From positions 1 to 64,000 of the forward strand of contig NZ_JAWUEL010000006.1 in the NCBI RefSeq assembly GCF_034119425.1: DNA of 64,000 nucleotides. Direction: 5' to 3'. The translations under genes were made by a program, and so were the position numbers. Shown piece by piece: positions 61,424 through 64,000 of this stretch (position 1 is the first letter of the stretch; each line of letters opens with the position of its first letter). The stretch is from Actinotignum schaalii_C (GTDB taxonomy: Bacteria > Actinomycetota > Actinomycetes > Actinomycetales > Actinomycetaceae). The notes below the pieces were generated by a model. That model ran no database searches. It had not been told where the DNA came from and worked only from the letters and a program-made list of their open reading frames with translations.

Positions 61424-62512
61424 ATGAGTAAAATTCGCATGCAAGATGTTGCCACCCACGCGGGAGTGTCCGTGGCGACAGTGTCGCGCGTGATTAACCA
61501 GAAGGGCAATGTTAGCGAGGAAACCCGCACCGCGGTGCTGGCAGCTCTCGATATGCTCGGCTATGAGCGCCCGCCGCGTCTGAGCGAGGCGAGTGGCACC
61601 GTGGGGCTGCTTCTTCCCGAACTGACCAACCCAATTTTCCCGGTGTTCTACCAGGAGCTCGAACGGGAATTTAACGCTGCCGGGTACACCACCACCCTGG
61701 CGACCCAGGCCCCCGGAGCCCTCACCGAAGATGAAGCGGTGGCATCGCTCACGGCCCGCGACGTGTGCGGGCTGGTCTTCGTCTCGGGTATGCACGCGGA
61801 TTCCAAGGCCTCCCCAGAACGGTACGTGCACCTGGCCGAACGCCTTCCCTTCGTCACGATCAACGGGGCGAATCCGCGGGTTCCGGCACCTGATTTCTCT
61901 ACCGACGACGCCGAATCCATGCACCAGGCCGTGCGGCTGCTAGCCGGGCTCGGGCATACTCGGATCGGCCTGGGCATCGGGCAGCGCCGCTATATCCCCG
62001 GCCAGCGCAAAGAAACCGGTTTTAGCGAGGCTATCGCCCAGGTTCTACCCGGGGCCGATGTGATTGTTGCAGAAACTTTCTTCACCGCCCACGGTGGTGC
62101 GCGGGCGGCCGAAGCTCTCCTCGCGCGCGGGTGCACCGCCATGGTGTTCGGCTCAGATATTATGGCGCTCGGCGCGCTGGATGCCCTGGAGAGGCGCGGG
62201 GTGCGCGTGCCCGCGGATGTATCGATTGTTGGATTTGATGATTCTCCACTTATTCGGTTCATGCGCCCGGCGCTCACAACCTTGCGTCAGCCGGTGGCAG
62301 CTATCGCGCACGCCGCCTGCGCTACGCTGCGGGCAGCCATGGAGGATCTGACGCCAACCCAGCGCACCAAAGCAGGGGCATCCATGACCTTCCCGGCTGA
62401 ATTACTGGTGCGTTCCACCACCGCGGCCGCGCCCCTTGCGGCACCCGGAGGGGAAACCGGCGGTACAGCCGCGCCCTCCCCCACTTCGGCCACTCCCTCC
62501 TCCCCTAACTGA
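61424..62512 (+). CDS. malR: LacI-family regulator of the maltose locus
   Basis: The 362-residue repressor has an N-terminal HTH (MQDVATHAGVSVATVSRVIN) and hinge region, then an effector domain with SIVGFDDSPLIRFMRPALTTLRQP. I chose ATG 61424; an upstream open frame is arginine-rich and not LacI-like. It is divergent from malEFG and 27 bases before a GH13 alpha-glucosidase, so it probably controls both units in response to maltose or maltodextrin. The C-tail is Ala/Pro/Thr rich. Confidence 0.9.
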   Translation: MSKIRMQDVATHAGVSVATVSRVINQKGNVSEETRTAVLAALDMLGYERPPRLSEASGTVGLLLPELTNPIFPVFYQELEREFNAAGYTTTLATQAPGALTEDEAVASLTARDVCGLVFVSGMHADSKASPERYVHLAERLPFVTINGANPRVPAPDFSTDDAESMHQAVRLLAGLGHTRIGLGIGQRRYIPGQRKETGFSEAIAQVLPGADVIVAETFFTAHGGARAAEALLARGCTAMVFGSDIMALGALDALERRGVRVPADVSIVGFDDSPLIRFMRPALTTLRQPVAAIAHAACATLRAAMEDLTPTQRTKAGASMTFPAELLVRSTTAAAPLAAPGGETGGTAAPSPTSATPSSPN

Positions 62513-62539
62513 TCCTCCCCCTAACTGAAAGGACAGCCC

Positions 62540-64000
62540 ATGCTCCTCCACCCTGCTTCCGAGCGTGAAAACTGGTGGCGTGACGCGGTTATTTACCAGA
62601 TTTACCCGCGTTCTTTTGCTTCCTCGGGCGGGCCGCTCGGGGATCTGCGCGGCATCGAGGGCCGGCTGAATTACCTAGCTGATCTGGGAATTGACGCGGT
62701 GTGGCTTTCGCCGTTCTACCGCTCCCCGCAATTCGACGCCGGATACGATGTGTCCGATTACCGCGATGTCGATCCGCGTTTCGGGACCCTCGCGGACGCC
62801 GAACACCTCATCGAGGCCGCGCACGAAGCCGGCCTGAGAATCATCGTTGATATCGTCCCCAACCATACTTCGTGGGATCACGAGCTTTTCCGGCGCGCGG
62901 TGGCAGCCGGCCCCGGCTCCCCCGAACGCGAGCTGTTCTGGTTCCGCGCGGGGAAGAACGGGGGTAGCGAGCCTCCCACCAATTGGCGTTCCGTTTTCGG
63001 CGGGCCGGCCTGGTCACGGGTCCGCGATCTGCCTTTCGTTGCCGGTACCCCGGCTGCGGAGGAGGACCTCTACTACCTGCACCTTTTTGATCGCTCGCAG
63101 CCTGATCTCAACTGGTGCAACCCCGCGGTACGGACAGAATTCTTAGAGACGTTGCGTTTCTGGCTGGATCGGGGGGCGGACGGCTTCCGGGTGGATGTGG
63201 CCCACGGGCTCATGAAAGATCCGGCACTTCCCGATTGGTCCGGAGCGGTGGAAATGGCCGGGGTGACGGAGAAACCCGAACCGGCGCCGTTCTTTGACCG
63301 CGATGAGGTCCATGAGATTTACCGCGAGTGGCGTGCAGTGCTGGATGAGTACTCTCCCGAACGTATTCTGGTGGCGGAGGCCTGGGCGGATACCGAGGAG
63401 CGCCTGGCTCGCTATATCCGCCCAGATGAAATGAACCAGGCTTTCAACTTCATTTATTTGGCCGCGCCTTTCGAGCGCGAGGCACTCCGCGACATTATTG
63501 TGCAGTCCCTGCGCCAATCGGATCGGGTGGGCGCGCCCACCACCTGGGTGCTCTCAAACCACGACGGCGTGCGCGTGTGCTCGCGCCTGGGCTACCGGGA
63601 CACTTCCCGCGGAGCCAACGGCATCGGGGCTCATGATCCGCAGCCGGACCGTGAGCTGGGGGCCCGCCGCGCCCTGGCGTGGCATCAGCTCACCGCCGGA
63701 CTGCCGGGAGTCTACTACATTTACCAGGGCGAGGAACGTAATCTGCCCGAGCATACGTCGCTCCCGGACGATGTGCGCGAAGATCCCACTTTCGCCCGTA
63801 CACAGGGTGCGGAACTGGGGCGGGATGGCTGCCGGGTTCCGCTCCCCTGGGAATCGGATCGCCCCGGTTTCGGTTTCTCCCCGGACGGTGCCACCTGGCT
63901 CCCGCAGGGCGAAGATTGGGCGCGCTATACGGTGGATGTGCAGGAGGCTGATCCGCACTCACCGCTCCACTTCTTCCGCACCCTGCTGCGCCTGCGCGAT
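62540..64000 (+). CDS. GH13 alpha-glucosidase (oligo-1,6/maltase type), 3' truncated by window
   Basis: 487 codons are visible and the gene runs off the right edge. The enzyme hydrolyses short malto- or isomalto-oligosaccharides in the cytoplasm. The N-terminus reads WWRDAVIYQIYPRSF. IVDIVPNHTS lies near residue 110, GFRVDVAHG (nucleophile Asp) near 215, ILVAEAW (acid/base Glu) near 275, and LSNHDGVRV near 340. GAAAGGA precedes ATG 62540. It follows malR closely and likely degrades sugars imported by MalEFG. Confidence 0.92.
   Translation, partial: MLLHPASERENWWRDAVIYQIYPRSFASSGGPLGDLRGIEGRLNYLADLGIDAVWLSPFYRSPQFDAGYDVSDYRDVDPRFGTLADAEHLIEAAHEAGLRIIVDIVPNHTSWDHELFRRAVAAGPGSPERELFWFRAGKNGGSEPPTNWRSVFGGPAWSRVRDLPFVAGTPAAEEDLYYLHLFDRSQPDLNWCNPAVRTEFLETLRFWLDRGADGFRVDVAHGLMKDPALPDWSGAVEMAGVTEKPEPAPFFDRDEVHEIYREWRAVLDEYSPERILVAEAWADTEERLARYIRPDEMNQAFNFIYLAAPFEREALRDIIVQSLRQSDRVGAPTTWVLSNHDGVRVCSRLGYRDTSRGANGIGAHDPQPDRELGARRALAWHQLTAGLPGVYYIYQGEERNLPEHTSLPDDVREDPTFARTQGAELGRDGCRVPLPWESDRPGFGFSPDGATWLPQGEDWARYTVDVQEADPHSPLHFFRTLLRLRD

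Noticed and set aside
61245..61427. 60-residue frame in the malE-malR region
   Set aside because: Cys/His/Thr-rich, no ribosome site, and it overlaps the candidate operators.

Overview
The window is high-G+C DNA from an actinobacterium. The evidence is a GlgE-type glycogen pathway (glgE, treS, maltokinase, glgB), UvrD2 with an HRDC tail, a mycoredoxin-like CGYC protein, UPF0182, LacI-controlled sugar ABC systems that lack their own ATPase, and a C1-mismatched initiator tRNA. Anaerobic ribonucleotide reductase (NrdD/NrdG) and a sortase-anchored surface protein suggest a facultatively anaerobic, host-associated member of the Actinomycetaceae. That placement is inference, not proof.

Layout, 1-17.5 kb: the 5' part of fumC (minus strand) runs off the left edge. 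It is followed by a tail-anchored coiled-coil protein, a nucleoside hydrolase/MFS operon and an orphan DegT-like PLP protein. Next is a beta-fructoside locus: a divergent LacI regulator, a three-gene ABC importer and a cytoplasmic GH32 enzyme. A minus-strand run follows, with nrdD, nrdG, an OFA-type MFS, an OsmC-like protein and transaldolase; nrdD is preceded by two candidate tandem NrdR box pairs. 17.5-31 kb: cstA-ybdD, then a 0.9 kb gene-free stretch rich in repeats, a divergent membrane pyrophosphatase translationally coupled to a glycosyltransferase, a YczE-like protein, a large repeat-containing cell-wall protein with an 11-G tract at its 5' end, a LysR regulator and tRNA-fMet.

31-44 kb: a YuiF-like antiporter, then a block also known from mycobacteria: UPF0182, PDZ/Lon-like protease, DUF2342 protein, ThiF/TOMM-like protein, uvrD2, mycoredoxin and nudC. 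44-64 kb is devoted to alpha-glucans: glgX, trpS, glgE-treS-maltokinase, glgB, a maltose/maltodextrin ABC importer (malEFG, minus strand), a LacI-type malR and a GH13 alpha-glucosidase cut by the right edge. The importer brings in maltodextrins, GlgX and the GH13 enzyme shorten them, and maltokinase, TreS, GlgE and GlgB link trehalose and maltose-1-phosphate to branched glucan.

The most notable non-genic signals are four copies of a ~70 bp palindromic repeat, three ~85 bp elements that share spacing but not sequence, a homopolymer that can switch the reading frame of the surface protein, and an over-represented CGACGACGC word. I could not run any search or alignment. All family calls are by recognition of motifs and context.
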